NCBI GenBank assembly: GCA_036389375.1
Contig: DASVQA010000083.1
Location: 1 to 39,923, forward strand
Source: QHXQ01 sp036389375
Lineage (GTDB): Bacteria; Acidobacteriota; Blastocatellia; Pyrinomonadales; Pyrinomonadaceae
DNA length: 39,923 nt
Reading direction: 5' to 3'
The position numbers and the translations under genes were made by a program. The notes below the pieces were generated by a model that saw only the letters and a program-made list of their open reading frames with translations, had not been told where the DNA came from and made no database searches. Below are positions 15,976 to 24,515 of the stretch, one piece after another. The first letter of the stretch is position 1; every line of letters begins with the position of its first letter.

Positions 15976-16482
15976 TCACGCTTCCCGGTTCAAAGAGCTA
16001 TCCGTTTCGCCGCGCAACTCCAGCGGCAACTCGACGCGCGCCGCGTCGCGCCACAGGCGTTCGAGATCGTAGAAGCGCCGCGCCTTGTCGTCGAAGACGT
16101 GGACGATGAAATCGCCGTAATCGAGAAGCACCCACTCGGCCGTCTTGTAGCCTTCGATGCGCGCGGCGCGCGTGCCCGCTTTCTTCAGCCGCTCGGCCAC
16201 CTCGTCGGCGATGGCCTGCACCTGCCGCTGATTCGTGCCGCTCGTGATTAAAAAAAAGTCGGTGAAGCCGGCGATGGTGCGCAGGTCGAGCAACACGGGC
16301 GCGAGCGCCTTCTTGTCGCTCGCCGCGTGGAGCGCCGTGATAACTTCGGGCGTGAGCGGCTGCGCTGCGCCCGTAGCGTCGGCGGGCGCGGATTCTTCGG
16401 CGGGCGACAACTGCTCGGCCTGCGCGCGCGCTTTAGTCGCCGTGCGCCGGTCGCCCTTCGGCATCGTCTCGTTCACTGTCAT
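15976..16482 (-). CDS. rsfS: Ribosomal silencing factor RsfS (RsfA/Iojap family)
   Basis: 168 residues. The Iojap domain occupies about residues 45-150 (DLRTIAGFTDFFLITSGTN, then EGYKTAEWVLLDYGDFIVHVF). The first 45 residues are a low-complexity Ala/Glu/Pro extension absent from short homologues. The start at ATG 16482 overlaps the end of nadD by 50 bp. ATG 16464 is an alternative. RsfS binds L14 and blocks subunit joining when nutrients are scarce. Linkage nadD-rsfS is conserved in many bacteria. Confidence 0.94.
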   Translation of the reverse strand: MTVNETMPKGDRRTATKARAQAEQLSPAEESAPADATGAAQPLTPEVITALHAASDKKALAPVLLDLRTIAGFTDFFLITSGTNQRQVQAIADEVAERLKKAGTRAARIEGYKTAEWVLLDYGDFIVHVFDDKARRFYDLERLWRDAARVELPLELRGETDSSLNREA

Positions 16483-17161
16483 GCGTCTCTCTATAAACCC
16501 CGTACTTCCTGATGTACTCGGCCACTGCCGCCGGCACTAATGGCTGTGCCTCATCCGCCGCCCTGCGGGCAGACTGCCTGATCGCAGTCGCCGACACATC
16601 CACGAATACGGCATCCGTAAAATAGATGCGCGGCTCAATCGCAGCCTTGAGCGCCGCGAGCACTTCCGCCTTCGTCCGGCCACGTAAGTCCACGACGCGC
16701 CGACGCACTTCCTCGGTCACGTGCGCCGTCTCAAGCGTGTAACCCGGTCGCGCCATCACGACGTGATCGGTCAGCCCCAGCAGCCGCTCCCACTCGCGCC
16801 ACGTCGCAATATCCGCCCATGAGTCCGCGCCCATCACAAAGAATAACCGCGCACCAGGGCCGAACTCAGTACGCAAACGCGCCAGCGTCTCAACCGTGTA
16901 CGGCCGCTCCGGCGCGTCCAACTCGACGGTCGAAACTCGCATGTGCGGCTCAGCCATCGTCGCCAGCGCGAGCATCGCGTAGCGGTGGAAGGGCGCGGCG
17001 GGACGGCGCGCGCCCGTGCGTTTGTGCGGCGCGATATATGCCGGAATGAAAAGAACTTCGTCGAACGCGAACAGTTCCAGCAGCGCCCGCGCGACCGCCA
17101 CGTGCCCGGCGTGTACCGGGTCGAACGTCCCGCCATAGAGACCTACGCGCCGCTGCTGCAT
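16433..17161 (-). CDS. nadD: Nicotinate-nucleotide adenylyltransferase
   Basis: 242 residues from ATG 17161. The longer frame to 17266 is rejected because GLYGGTFDPVHAGH (residues 7-20, nucleotidyltransferase motif) normally lies at the extreme N-terminus. VDVSATAIR is the C-terminal ISSTxxR-like motif. NadD adenylates nicotinate mononucleotide to deamido-NAD in NAD synthesis. The C-terminal 20 residues are highly charged and overlap rsfS. No clear ribosome site is seen. It lies about 115 bp after obgE. Confidence 0.95.
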   Translation of the reverse strand: MQQRRVGLYGGTFDPVHAGHVAVARALLELFAFDEVLFIPAYIAPHKRTGARRPAAPFHRYAMLALATMAEPHMRVSTVELDAPERPYTVETLARLRTEFGPGARLFFVMGADSWADIATWREWERLLGLTDHVVMARPGYTLETAHVTEEVRRRVVDLRGRTKAEVLAALKAAIEPRIYFTDAVFVDVSATAIRQSARRAADEAQPLVPAAVAEYIRKYGVYRETHDSERDDAEGRPAHGD

Positions 17162-17275
17162 GAGAAGCGAAACATCCGGCTCGACGCGGCGACCAATGGA
17201 AGTAACACGATGCGTTAAGCTTCCGTCGCGTGCCGCCGCCCGAAAGTTCGGCGCAGCATGCGCCACACGCGCCTG

Positions 17276-18346
17276 CTACGTCAAGCGTTGCGGCTCAGGC
17301 CCGACTTCTATCTCGCCGCCGCTGCTACGCCGCGCCGTGTCGCCCGCCGCCAAATCCGCGAGCGCACGCGCCGTTGCCTGTACAAGTTCGCGCACGCCTT
17401 TATTCGTCACCGCCGAGATCGCATGAAACTCGCGCCCGTCGCGCGCAGCCCGTTCGCGCAGACGCGCCAGCCGCTCCGGCTCGTCGAGCGCGTCCAGTTT
17501 CGTCCCGACGACGATCTGCGGCTGTTCGGCGAGCCGCGCATCGTAGGCGCGCAGTTCGCGGTTGATCTTCTCGTAATCCTCGACGGGGTCGCGCCCCGCG
17601 AGCGACGAGAGATCAACCAGATGCAGCAGCAATTTCGTCCGTTCGACGTGGCGCAGGAAGCGATCACCCAGCCCCGCGCCTTCGTGCGCGCCTTCGATGA
17701 GGCCGGGGATGTCCGCGACGACGAAGGTGTGATAATCGCCCAGATCAACCACGCCGAGATGCGGCTCAAGCGTCGTGAACGGGTAGTCAGCGATCTTCGG
17801 CTTCGCGGCCGAGATGGTCGAGATCAGCGTTGACTTACCCGCGTTCGGGAAGCCGACCAGCCCCACGTCCGCGATCAGTTTCAACTCAAGCTGCAACTCG
17901 CGCTCCTCGCCCGCGCTGCCCTCTTGATGATAACGGGGCGCGCGATTGGTCGAGGTCGCAAAATGCGCGTTGCCGAAGCCGCCGCGTCCGCCCTTCGCGG
18001 CGAGCCAGCGTTGCCCGTCTTCCGTGAGATCGGCCAACTGATCGCCGGTCTCCACATCCAAGACTTGTGTGCCGACGGGCACGCGCACCTCTATGTCCAC
18101 GCCCTCGCGCCCAGACCTGTTCGACCCTTCGCCGTGCCGCCCGCGCTCGGCCGTGTGTTCCGGGTTGTAGCGCAGGTGAAGCAGCGTGTTGAGCGACGTG
18201 TCCGCGACGAGCCACACGTCGCCGCCGCGCCCGCCCTCGCCGCCCGACGGCCCGCCGCGCGGCACAAACTTCTCGCGCCGAAAGGCCGTCACGCCGTTGC
18301 CGCCATGCCCGCCCCGTACCCTGATTTTGACGCGATCAAGAAACAC
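17276..18346 (-). CDS. obgE: GTPase ObgE/CgtA
   Basis: 356 residues from GTG 18346. The glycine-rich Obg domain fills residues 1-158 (RGGHGGNGVTAFRREKFVPR and repeated GG pairs). The G domain follows with P-loop GFPNAGKST (165-173), DIPGL (212-216) and GTKLD. The extra C-terminal OCT domain of Bacillus Obg is missing and the protein ends in a short polar tail. ObgE binds the 50S subunit and couples late assembly to ppGpp and growth. Gene order rplU-rpmA-obgE is conserved widely. Confidence 0.97.
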   Translation of the reverse strand: MFLDRVKIRVRGGHGGNGVTAFRREKFVPRGGPSGGEGGRGGDVWLVADTSLNTLLHLRYNPEHTAERGRHGEGSNRSGREGVDIEVRVPVGTQVLDVETGDQLADLTEDGQRWLAAKGGRGGFGNAHFATSTNRAPRYHQEGSAGEERELQLELKLIADVGLVGFPNAGKSTLISTISAAKPKIADYPFTTLEPHLGVVDLGDYHTFVVADIPGLIEGAHEGAGLGDRFLRHVERTKLLLHLVDLSSLAGRDPVEDYEKINRELRAYDARLAEQPQIVVGTKLDALDEPERLARLRERAARDGREFHAISAVTNKGVRELVQATARALADLAAGDTARRSSGGEIEVGPEPQRLT

Positions 18347-18384
18347 TTAAAATTGTCCGTCGTGCTCCGCTCGGATAAATCAAA

Positions 18385-18427
18385 GCGACGCCCGGCGCAT
18401 GCTCAAACGAGGTGGCGCGGGCGTCGC
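18385..18427 (-). other. Hairpin between rpmA and obgE
   Basis: GCGACGCCCG (18385-18394) and CGGGCGTCGC (18418-18427) are perfect 10-bp arms with a 23-nt loop. On the minus strand the stem is followed by TTTGATTTAT, a poor U-tract, so it could be a partial attenuator that lowers obgE expression relative to the ribosomal genes. Confidence 0.45.
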
Positions 18428-18465
18428 GGTCAAACTTCGGGCGGGCGGCAGGAGAGGCCCTTCGT

Positions 18466-18750
18466 TCATGCAGCAACTGCTGGCGCTGCCTCCTGCGTCG
18501 CCGGATAGACGCTGATGTACTTGCCCCCCCGGCCCTTGTCTTCAAACTTCACGACACCGTCAATCAGCGCGAACAACGTATCGTCCTTGCCGCGCCCGAC
18601 GTTCTTGCCCGGCTTCCATTTCGTGCCGCGCTGCCGCGCCAGAATATTCCCGCCCAGCACGTGCTCGCCGCCGAACTTCTTCAAACCCAACCGCTGCGAA
18701 TGTGAATCGCGCCCGTTGCGCGAAGAACCAACGCCTTTTTTATGTGCCAT
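18466..18750 (-). CDS. rpmA: 50S ribosomal protein L27
   Basis: 94 residues. It begins MAHKKGVGSSRNGRDS, the mature form with no cleavable N-terminal leader, then GLKKFGGEHVLGGNILARQRG and GRGKDDTLFAL. L27 reaches the peptidyl-transferase centre with its N-terminus. The last 15 residues are an Ala-rich tail. The ribosome site GGAG lies upstream of ATG 18750, next to the heptamer element separating it from rplU. Confidence 0.98.
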   Translation of the reverse strand: MAHKKGVGSSRNGRDSHSQRLGLKKFGGEHVLGGNILARQRGTKWKPGKNVGRGKDDTLFALIDGVVKFEDKGRGGKYISVYPATQEAAPAVAA

Positions 18751-18767
18751 CGCTGATAACTCCGTAA

Positions 18768-18827
18768 AGAGGTCAGAGGTCAGTGAGGAAATTTTTTACT
18801 AACCTCTAACCTCTGATCTCTGTTTTC
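18768..18827. repeat. Heptamer array element, AGGTCAG type (rplU-rpmA spacer)
   Basis: On the plus strand AGGTCAG AGGTCAG TGAGGAA leads into an apex of six T residues. The inverted array CTAACCT CTAACCT CTGATCT follows. The element fills most of the 77-bp spacer. On the minus strand it would form a hairpin just after the rplU stop codon. Confidence 0.82.
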
Positions 18828-19139
18828 CTATCCGATTGAGTCAATCTTCACCGTCGTATAGTCCTGCCGGTGGCCCTGTTTGCGCTTGTACTGTTTGCGG
18901 CGCTTCTTTTTGAAGACGATAATCTTGTCGCCGCGGCCGTGATCGACGACCGTGCCCGCGACGCGCGCGCCCGACAGCGCATCCGCACCGGCGCGCGTGC
19001 CGCCGTCGCCGCCGCCGAGCGTCAGCACTTCAAACTCCACGCTCTCGCCGGCGTCTCTGTCGAGCGCAGGGATGCGCACCGTCGCGCCCTCTTCGACGCG
19101 AAACTGCTTGCCGCCCGTGCGTATGATTGCGTAAGCCAT
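18828..19139 (-). CDS. rplU: 50S ribosomal protein L21
   Basis: 103 residues, the standard length, from ATG 19139 behind GAGGAGAGGG. The longer frame to 19631 runs antisense through accC and is rejected. MAYAIIRTGGKQFRVEEG and the C-terminal KKRRKQYKRKQGHRQDYTTVKI are diagnostic. A nine-residue Gly-rich segment (LGGGDGGTRAG) sits in the central loop. This is the first gene of the rplU-rpmA-obgE operon and has an excellent promoter 46 bp upstream. Confidence 0.98.
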   Translation of the reverse strand: MAYAIIRTGGKQFRVEEGATVRIPALDRDAGESVEFEVLTLGGGDGGTRAGADALSGARVAGTVVDHGRGDKIIVFKKKRRKQYKRKQGHRQDYTTVKIDSIG

Positions 19140-19184
19140 GATCCCTCTCCTCAGACGCGAAAATCCCCTGCGGGAAAGTCGTAA

Positions 19185-19213
19185 ATTATAAGGGCGCATT
19201 GCCGGAGCGTCAA
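19185..19213 (-). promoter_or_regulatory. Strong sigma-70 promoter of the rplU-rpmA-obgE operon
   Basis: On the minus strand TTGACG (19213-19208) and a perfect TATAAT (19190-19185) are separated by 17 bp. It matches the consensus at 11 of 12 positions, with optimal spacing. The leader to ATG 19139 is about 40 nt. This is the best promoter in the window. Confidence 0.92.
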
Positions 19214-19246
19214 ACGCGGGCGGCATGCACATGCACATGCGCCGCT

Positions 19247-20656
19247 TCAGCCGACGGCGACCGCCTCTTGCCCGGCATTCGCCGCGCCCGCCCGACGTTT
19301 GGGCGTGTAGAACCGCTCCATAAACTTGGTCGTGTACTGGCCGGATTGAAAATCCGGGTCTTCCATGATCTTGACGTGCAGCGGCACAGTCGTCTTGATG
19401 CCTTCGACGACCATCGCCTCCAGCGCGCGGCGCATGCGCGCTATCGCCAACTCGCGCGTGCGCGCGTGTACGATCAGTTTGGCGATCATCGAATCGTAAT
19501 AGGGCGGCACGAAGTAGCCGGGATAGACGGCCGTCTCCACGCGCACGCCGGGGCCGCCCGGCAGATTGTAGGCGGTGATGAGACCGGGCGACGGCACGCC
19601 GGTCATCGGGTCTTCGGCGTTGATGCGACACTCGATGGCGTGCCCGACGAAGATCACGTCCTTCTGTTCGTAGGCCAACTCCTCGCCCTCGGCGACGCGA
19701 ATCTGGTTGCGCACGATGTCGGCGAGCGTGACCATCTCCGTGACCGGGTGCTCGACCTGTATGCGCGTGTTCATCTCCATGAAATAGAAACGCCCATCCT
19801 CGTCGAGCAGAAATTCAATCGTGCCGGCGTTCGTGTAGCCGACGCGCTTGCAGGCTTCGACCGCGACCGTGCCCATGCGTTCACGCAACTCCGGCGTCAG
19901 CGCGGGCGACAATGCCTCTTCCAGCAGCTTCTGATGCCGACGTTGAATCGAACAGTCGCGCTCGCCGAGATGCACGCAATGGCCGAACTCGTCGGCCATG
20001 ACCTGTATCTCGACGTGGCGCGGGCGCTCGACGTAGCGTTCGAGGTAGATGTCGCCGTTCTTAAAGGCCGCCAGTGCTTCGTTCGCGGCGGTTTCAAGCG
20101 CCGGCCCGAGTTCCGCCTCCGTCCGCACGATCCGCATGCCGCGCCCGCCGCCGCCCGCCGCCGCCTTGATGATAACGGGGAAGCCAATCTCGCGTGCGAG
20201 CCGCAGAGCCTCTTCTTCAGATTCCAGCGGCTCGGCGCTGCCCGGCAGGATGGGCACGCCCGCCTCTTTCATCGTGCGCCGGGCCTCGACCTTATCGCCC
20301 ATCAGTTTGACGACGGACGAGCGCGGGCCGATGAACTTGATGTTGCACGCCTCGCAGATTTCCGCGAACTTGGGCGACTCCGCAAGGAAGCCATAGCCGG
20401 GATGAATCGCATCCACGTTGGCGATCTCGGCGGCGCTGATGACAGCCGGAATGTTCAGATAGCTCTGCGCCGAGGGCGGTGGCCCGATGCAGATAGACTC
20501 GTCGGCAAAGCGCACGTGGAGCGAGTCACGGTCGGCTTGGCTGTAGACGGCGACGGTGCGAATGCCCATCTCCTTACAGGCCCAGATGATGCGACACGCG
20601 ATCTCGCCGCGATTAGCGATCAAAATTTTCCTGAACTTGCGCGGCGTGATTGGCAT
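19247..20656 (-). CDS. accC: Acetyl-CoA carboxylase, biotin carboxylase subunit
   Basis: 469 residues from ATG 20656. Upstream residues in the frame overlap accB and are rejected. The biotin-carboxylase N-domain KILIANRGEIACRII is followed by HPGYGFLAE, the ATP-grasp glycine loop AAAGGGGRGMR, ERDCSIQRRHQK and the catalytic MNTRIQVEHPVTE. It carboxylates biotin on AccB with ATP and bicarbonate, the first half of malonyl-CoA synthesis. The last 20 residues form an Ala/Gly-rich tail beyond the usual 450. accB lies 76 bp upstream in the same direction. Confidence 0.98.
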   Translation of the reverse strand: MPITPRKFRKILIANRGEIACRIIWACKEMGIRTVAVYSQADRDSLHVRFADESICIGPPPSAQSYLNIPAVISAAEIANVDAIHPGYGFLAESPKFAEICEACNIKFIGPRSSVVKLMGDKVEARRTMKEAGVPILPGSAEPLESEEEALRLAREIGFPVIIKAAAGGGGRGMRIVRTEAELGPALETAANEALAAFKNGDIYLERYVERPRHVEIQVMADEFGHCVHLGERDCSIQRRHQKLLEEALSPALTPELRERMGTVAVEACKRVGYTNAGTIEFLLDEDGRFYFMEMNTRIQVEHPVTEMVTLADIVRNQIRVAEGEELAYEQKDVIFVGHAIECRINAEDPMTGVPSPGLITAYNLPGGPGVRVETAVYPGYFVPPYYDSMIAKLIVHARTRELAIARMRRALEAMVVEGIKTTVPLHVKIMEDPDFQSGQYTTKFMERFYTPKRRAGAANAGQEAVAVG

Positions 20657-20732
20657 AAAGACAGTGCTACAGGTCGGCGGCAAACGTGTGGCGCGCGCCA
20701 GAGCGTGGCTCGTGGGCGCACGCAAGCTGCGC

Positions 20733-21536
<804 letters not shown>

Positions 21537-21602
21537 CTTTTCTCGCGCCTCCGCACGGATAAGTTTATAGACTCGCATCGAGACACCAGCACAAAGGCAA
21601 GA

Positions 21603-21646
21603 CCCCCAGCCCGCTTCTTGCCGGTCGTCGCGGCGGGGCTTGGGGG
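21603..21646 (-). terminator. Probable terminator at the end of the alpha operon
   Basis: The arms CCCCCAGCCCGC (21603-21614) and GCGGGGCTTGGGGG (21633-21646) pair with two single-base bulges. On the minus strand the stem is followed by TCTTGCCTTTG. It lies 70 bp beyond the rplQ stop and before accB. Confidence 0.6.
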
Positions 21647-21716
21647 CCACAGACGTGAATCAGAACCGGCGCACGCACCCGTTGACGACGGCGCGTCGGC
21701 CCGACCTGCATGCTAA

Positions 21717-22448
21717 CTACTCGGACTCTTGCTCGGCGGCGGTGGATTCGGTTTTCTTCGAGCGCCGCCCGCCGCTGCCGGCCTTGTCGGCATCCTTCGG
21801 CACAGACGTGCGCCCGCGCCCGCGCGCTTCTGTGGTCTCTTCCTTCTCAAAGGTGCGGTCGGCCTTGTGCCCGCCGCGCCGCCCGCCTTCCGCCTCGCCC
21901 GACTTGGAAGCACGCGCGCTCTTTTTCTTGCCCGCGCCCGCAGACTTCGCGCGCTTCGACGCCTGCTGCGCCGCCTCGCGCTCGCGCGGATTATCCACCA
22001 ACTCGATGATCGCCAACTCGGCGTTATCGCCGTCGCGCCGGCCCAACTTGATGATGCGCGTGTAGCCGCCCGGTCGATCCTTGTACCGCTCGCCCAACTC
22101 GTCAAACAGGCGCTTGACCGCCGCTACGCCTGCCGTGCGCGGGGCACGCTCGCCGCCGCGCCGGCCGGCGGCTTGCGCCTGCCCGTGATTGCCCGCGTGA
22201 AAGAAGGCTGCGGCCTGCCGACGCAGGTGGACGGTCTGCGCGCCCGCCTCGTCGCCCGTCAAATTCTGCGCGCGGCGCGAGAGCGTGATGACGCGCTCGA
22301 TAAAGGGGCGCAGCTCCTTCGCCTTCGGCAAGGTCGTAACGATCTGCTCGTTGTGCGCGTTAATCAGCGAGGTCGCCAGGTTTCGCAGCAGCGAAAGCCT
22401 GTGCTCCGTCGTGCGGCCAAGTTTGCGATGTGCTCTAAGATGTCGCAT
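21717..22448 (-). CDS. rplQ: 50S ribosomal protein L17 with long basic/acidic C-terminal extension
   Basis: 243 residues, about twice the usual 116-130. The core is clear: MRHLRAHRKLGRTTEHR, LLRNLATSLINAHNEQIVTTL, KAKELRPFIERVI, VKRLFDELGERYKDRPGGYTRIIK and AELAIIELV. Two departures stand out. A Gly/Gln/Arg-rich insert occupies about residues 86-107, and a disordered Lys/Arg/Glu-rich tail covers about 156-243. The tail has no stop or frameshift signs and keeps a normal GC-rich codon pattern. It is the last gene of the alpha operon. Confidence 0.97.
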   Translation of the reverse strand: MRHLRAHRKLGRTTEHRLSLLRNLATSLINAHNEQIVTTLPKAKELRPFIERVITLSRRAQNLTGDEAGAQTVHLRRQAAAFFHAGNHGQAQAAGRRGGERAPRTAGVAAVKRLFDELGERYKDRPGGYTRIIKLGRRDGDNAELAIIELVDNPREREAAQQASKRAKSAGAGKKKSARASKSGEAEGGRRGGHKADRTFEKEETTEARGRGRTSVPKDADKAGSGGRRSKKTESTAAEQESE

Positions 22449-22473
22449 GACAATGTCCTAAAAGATGATTGCT

Positions 22474-22519
22474 GAGCGCGGAATGATCGATTAAAAACGG
22501 CTTTCATCATTCGCCGCTC
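22474..22519. repeat. Imperfect inverted repeat in the rpoA-rplQ spacer
   Basis: GAGCGCGGAATGAT (22474-22487) and ATCATTCGCCGCTC (22506-22519) are inverted repeats with 12 of 14 matches around an AT-rich loop containing TTAAAAA. It has the same position and geometry as the heptamer elements, but I see no clear tandem register. Confidence 0.6.
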
Positions 22520-22531
22520 ATCTGTTTCGGC

Positions 22532-23584
22532 CTACTCTTCGTCGTCGCCCTCGTAATCTAAGCCTTCCGAGTCGCCGCCGCCCGTGCCCGGAATCGGGTT
22601 GCCCTGTTCGTCGAACTCCATGCCAAAATCCAGCCCCATGCCGTGCAGCAGGTCTTTGATCTCGTTCAAGGACTTCTTGCCGAAGTTCTTCGTCGCCAGC
22701 ATCTCGCGCTCGCTGCGCTGGACGAGGTCGCGGATGGTGCGAATGTTGGCGTTCTTCAGGCAGTTGTACGAGCGCACGGACAACTCAAGTTCGTCCACCG
22801 AGCGATCCAGCAGGTCGTTGCGCGGCAGCGGCGGTCGCTCGATGCCCGTGTAGGCGACCTCGTCCGTGTCCTCCTCGAAGTTGATGAAGATCGTCATGTG
22901 ATCTTTGATCAACTTCGCCGCGAGACCGATAGCGTCGTCCGGTTTGACCGAACCATCCGTCCAGACTTCGATGGTCAACTTATCAAACTCTGTGTTCTGC
23001 CCAAGCCGCGCGGCTTCGACCGTGTAGTTGACCTTTTTGACGGGCGTATGCACCGAGTCAATCGGGATGTAGCCCAAGCTTAGGTCTTCGTCGAAGTTAC
23101 GGTCGGCGGGCACGTAGCCGCGCCCGCGTTTTAAGCGCATCTCGATGTTGAGCGAGCCGCCTTCGCTGACGGTGGCGAGATAGACGTTCGGATCGAGAAT
23201 CTCCACGTCGGCATCGTGTTCGATGTCGCCGGAGAGGACTTCGCCCGCGCCGCCCTTCGTGATCGTCAGCGTCTTCGCTTCGTTGCCGTGCAGTTTGATG
23301 GGAATCTGCTTGAGGTTGAGGATCACGTCGGTCGCGTCCTCGACGACGCCGCGAATCGAAGAGAACTCATGCTCGACGCCTTCGATCTTAACGGCCGTGA
23401 TGGCTGCGCCTTCAATCGAAGAGAGCAGCGCGCGGCGCAAAGAGTTGCCGATAGTCGTGCCGAAGCCGCGCTCGAACGGCTGCGCCGAGAAACGGCCGTA
23501 ACGTTCAGTCAGCGTCTCGTTCTCGACGGCCAAACGGCGCGGCATCTGGAAGCCAGTCCAGAGTGTGCTTTGTTCCATGCTCAT
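22532..23584 (-). CDS. rpoA: DNA-directed RNA polymerase subunit alpha
   Basis: 350 residues. The N-terminal dimerisation domain (about 1-235) contains ERGFGTTIGNSLRRALLSSIEGAAI. The C-terminal domain (about 255-325) has the promoter-binding helix-hairpin-helix (NCLKNANIRTIRDLVQRSE, then NFGKKSLNEIKDLL). The end is an acidic Gly-rich tail (GGGDSEGLDYEGDDEE). ATG 23584 is taken as the start, and ATG 23578 is possible. A GGTT lies about 10 nt upstream. Alpha nucleates polymerase assembly and binds UP elements and activators. Confidence 0.98.
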   Translation of the reverse strand: MSMEQSTLWTGFQMPRRLAVENETLTERYGRFSAQPFERGFGTTIGNSLRRALLSSIEGAAITAVKIEGVEHEFSSIRGVVEDATDVILNLKQIPIKLHGNEAKTLTITKGGAGEVLSGDIEHDADVEILDPNVYLATVSEGGSLNIEMRLKRGRGYVPADRNFDEDLSLGYIPIDSVHTPVKKVNYTVEAARLGQNTEFDKLTIEVWTDGSVKPDDAIGLAAKLIKDHMTIFINFEEDTDEVAYTGIERPPLPRNDLLDRSVDELELSVRSYNCLKNANIRTIRDLVQRSEREMLATKNFGKKSLNEIKDLLHGMGLDFGMEFDEQGNPIPGTGGGDSEGLDYEGDDEE

Positions 23585-23703
23585 ATAGTTCTAACCTGTG
23601 CGTGTCTGGCGATCCCGATAAAAACACGTGTGCGCCGGGCCGCGCGCGACCGCCAACGTAGCGTTGACGCAGGCGAGTCGCGCGCCGCAGGCGCTCAGAA
23701 ACA

Positions 23704-24345
23704 TTACTTGCTGTAAAGCTCGACGATCAGTTGCTCGTTGATTGAGCGGTCAATATCATCGCGCACCGGCAGGCTGGCGACGCGTGCGCTCATATCCGCG
23801 CCGTCGGCCGGGACGATCCAAGAGGGGCGACCACGCCCGGCCGCCGTCTGCCACGCGCCCTCGATGTGCGCGTTCTTGCGGCTCGTCTCTTTGATCGTTA
23901 CGACATCGCCGGCCTTGACCGAGAACGATGGAATATCAACCTTGCGCCCGTTGACCTGTATGTGCCCGTGATTGACGAGTTGACGGGCCTGCCGCCGCGA
24001 GGTGGCGAAACCGGCGCGATAGACGGCGTTATCAAGGCGACGCTCAAGCAGCGAGAGCAGGTTCTCGCCCGTGATGCCCCGCATGCGCGCGGCGCGCTCG
24101 AAGTAGTTGCGAAACTGCCCTTCGAGCACGAAGTAGATGCGTTTGACCTTCTGCTTCTCGCGCAACTGCTGCCCGTAGCCGACGAGCGCCTTGCCGCGCC
24201 GAGGGCTGTTGCCATGCTGACCGGGCGGCTGAGTGCCGCGCTTTTCAATCGGGCAGGACGGCTTATAACAGCGGTCGCCCTTCAAAAATAACTTTCCACC
24301 TTCGCGGCGGCACAGACGGCACACCGCTGCACGATACCTAGCCAT
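23704..24345 (-). CDS. rpsD: 30S ribosomal protein S4 (zinc-binding C+ form)
   Basis: 213 residues. The N-terminus carries C9, C12, C26 and C31, the zinc-binding (C+) form, in contrast to the zinc-free S4 of many bacteria. The S4 RNA-binding domain follows (LLSLLERRLDNAVYRAGFA, then QLVNHGHIQVNGRKVDIPS). S4 starts 16S 5'-domain assembly and in Escherichia coli represses the alpha operon. AGGAGG lies 12 nt upstream of the ATG and abuts a 7-bp dyad (24364-24379). Confidence 0.98.
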   Translation of the reverse strand: MARYRAAVCRLCRREGGKLFLKGDRCYKPSCPIEKRGTQPPGQHGNSPRRGKALVGYGQQLREKQKVKRIYFVLEGQFRNYFERAARMRGITGENLLSLLERRLDNAVYRAGFATSRRQARQLVNHGHIQVNGRKVDIPSFSVKAGDVVTIKETSRKNAHIEGAWQTAAGRGRPSWIVPADGADMSARVASLPVRDDIDRSINEQLIVELYSK

Positions 24346-24363
24346 TTAGCTTTGTCGCCTCCT

Positions 24364-24379
24364 GTCTGAAACTTCAGAC
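24364..24379 (-). promoter_or_regulatory. Dyad adjacent to the rpsD ribosome-binding site
   Basis: GTCTGAA (24364-24370) and TTCAGAC (24373-24379) form a perfect 7-bp hairpin with a 2-nt loop, probably opened to a larger loop in RNA. On the minus strand it ends 1 nt before AGGAGG of rpsD, so folding could affect translation. Whether S4 binds here is unknown. Confidence 0.4.
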
Positions 24380-24436
24380 GGAAAAGTTTACAGGTCGCGC
24401 CATGTGAGACGCTGACCCTTCATCCTTTAAGTTTTA

Positions 24437-24513
24437 ACTACAGTGACAGGTGACAAGCGACAAGTGACAAGTTGAATACTTGTCCCTGCTTATCACTCGG
24501 CACTCGGCACTAC
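24437..24513. repeat. Heptamer array element, GTGACAA type (rpsK-rpsD spacer)
   Basis: GTGACAG GTGACAA GCGACAA GTGACAA run in register on the plus strand, then an apex AAGTTGAATACTT. The inverted array with CACTCGG CACTCGG CACTACT ends just before the rpsK stop. It occupies the half of the 170-bp spacer nearest rpsK. Confidence 0.82.
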
Positions 24514-24515
24514 TC

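Noticed and set aside
21717..22448. Frameshift or gene fusion as cause of the long rplQ
   Set aside because: The frame is continuous, codon use stays similar, and the core motifs lie in the expected order on both sides of the insert. A true extension is more likely.
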